5,728 nt of DNA, taken from NCBI GenBank assembly GCA_003476595.1, contig DMTU01000104.1:2491-8218 (forward strand). Direction: 5' to 3'. This DNA comes from Acidimicrobiaceae bacterium. Lineage in GTDB: Bacteria > Actinomycetota > Acidimicrobiia > Acidimicrobiales > Salinilacustritrichaceae. The translations under genes and the position numbers were made by a program. The notes under the pieces were generated by a model. It ran no database searches. It was not told where the DNA came from and worked only from the letters and a program-made list of their open reading frames with translations. Positions 5,299-5,728 of the stretch are shown piece by piece (within the stretch, counting starts at the first letter, position 1; the number at the start of each line of letters is the position of its first letter).

Positions 5299-5728
5299 CC
5301 CGAGCCGCCCTCCCGGGTCGCCGGGTCCTCCAGCTTGATCCCGACGCCGCGGATCGTGTGCAGGTAGCGGGGCTCGGCTGCGGTCTCGCCCAGCTTCCGT
5401 CGCAACCAGGACAGGTGCACGTCCACGGTCTTGTCTCCACCGCCGTGGGGCTGGTGCCAGACCTCGGCGAGGAGCTCGCGCCGCGAGACGACCTCGGGGC
5501 TGCGGGCCACGAGGTGGGCGAGCAGGTCGAACTCGAGCCGGCTCAGCTCCAGCGGCTGGCCCTCGACGCTGGCGACCCGTCGGGCCACGTCGACGGCCAG
5601 GCCGCCGACCCGGAGCGGACCGTGCGCGCCTCCGTCGGACGGCCGGCGCCGGAGCACGGCACGGATGCGGGCGACGAGCTGCTCGCCCGAGTACGGCTTG
5701 ACCACGTAGTCGTCGGCGCCGGCGTCGA
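5295..5728 (-). CDS. OmpR/PhoB-family response regulator, C-terminal part (N-terminus outside window)
   Basis: The frame is open to the window edge and ends with TGA at 5297-5295, giving 143 visible residues. They begin DAGADDYVVKPYSGEQL, the end of a receiver domain with the conserved switch Lys10 and cis-Pro11. The phospho-acceptor Asp is upstream and not visible. After helix 5 (ARIRAVLRRR) comes a short linker, then a winged-helix DNA-binding domain (about residues 37-132) with LSRLEFDLLAHLVA, VSRRELLAEVW, the recognition helix DKTVDVHLSWLRRKLGE and the wing YLHTIRGVGIKL. The GTG at 5705 is the Val of VVKP and not a start. The regulator precedes and overlaps the kinase gene by 4 bp, the standard regulator-kinase order. 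Its targets cannot be told from this window, and no clear direct-repeat operator was seen. Confidence 0.94.
   Translation of the reverse strand, partial: DAGADDYVVKPYSGEQLVARIRAVLRRRPSDGGAHGPLRVGGLAVDVARRVASVEGQPLELSRLEFDLLAHLVARSPEVVSRRELLAEVWHQPHGGGDKTVDVHLSWLRRKLGETAAEPRYLHTIRGVGIKLEDPATREGGSG
5308..5314 (-). promoter_or_regulatory. Ribosome binding site for the histidine kinase (inside the regulator gene)
   Basis: The minus strand reads GGGAGGG 9 bases before the GTG start of the kinase. It is the best Shine-Dalgarno match in the window and decides between this GTG and later starts. It lies in the last codons of the response regulator (EGGSG), so the kinase can be initiated directly as well as by GTGA stop-start coupling. 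Confidence 0.6.

Noticed and set aside
3982..5367. Long plus-strand open frames opposite the histidine kinase
   Set aside because: They mirror the kinase codons. H-, N- and G-box motifs make the minus-strand gene certain, and no ribosome site or domain supports the plus-strand frames.
3012..5728. A metal-sensing unit formed by the transporter and the two-component system
   Set aside because: The transporter converges on the kinase gene and so is not co-transcribed, the sensor domain has no His/Cys metal cluster, and a hairpin separates the two. Proximity alone is not evidence.

Overview
This is a GC-rich window that is almost entirely coding, with the codon bias, leaderless-style promoter spacing and gene families of a high-GC actinobacterium. 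Genus cannot be told from sequence alone. It holds six genes, two of them cut by the window edges, in four transcription blocks: GMC oxidoreductase C-terminus (+, 1-288); selO followed by an asparaginase (-, 2950 down to 340); a cation diffusion facilitator (+, 3012-3950); and a two-component pair with response regulator upstream of histidine kinase (-, 5728 down to 4000). No RNA gene, insertion sequence, CRISPR array or phage gene was seen, and no gene-free stretch exceeds about 61 bases.

The layout alternates. The GMC gene converges on the asparaginase gene over a large imperfect hairpin (258-341). selO and the asparaginase gene are 10 bp apart and probably co-transcribed. selO and the cation transporter diverge from a short intergenic region (about 2951-3011) with a plausible leaderless -10 box for the transporter. 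The transporter converges on the histidine kinase over a second large hairpin (3955-3995). The response regulator and kinase overlap by 4 bp (GTGA) and are translationally coupled.

Functionally this looks like housekeeping and stress material rather than one dedicated system: a Ser-Lys/Zn-type L-asparaginase, a SelO protein AMPylase (redox-linked), a CzcD-like metal exporter and an envelope sensor kinase with its OmpR-type regulator. No obvious new multi-gene system is visible. The points most worth checking are: (i) selO has no in-frame ATG, GTG or TTG between its conserved domain and the divergent neighbour; (ii) the two convergent-gene hairpins share a core (CCGCTGCCAG and its near-complement); (iii) the SelO C-terminal Cys is kept while its expected disulphide partner is absent; (iv) the transporter has Glu in place of one metal-site His; (v) an 8-bp tandem duplication sits at the asparaginase start.
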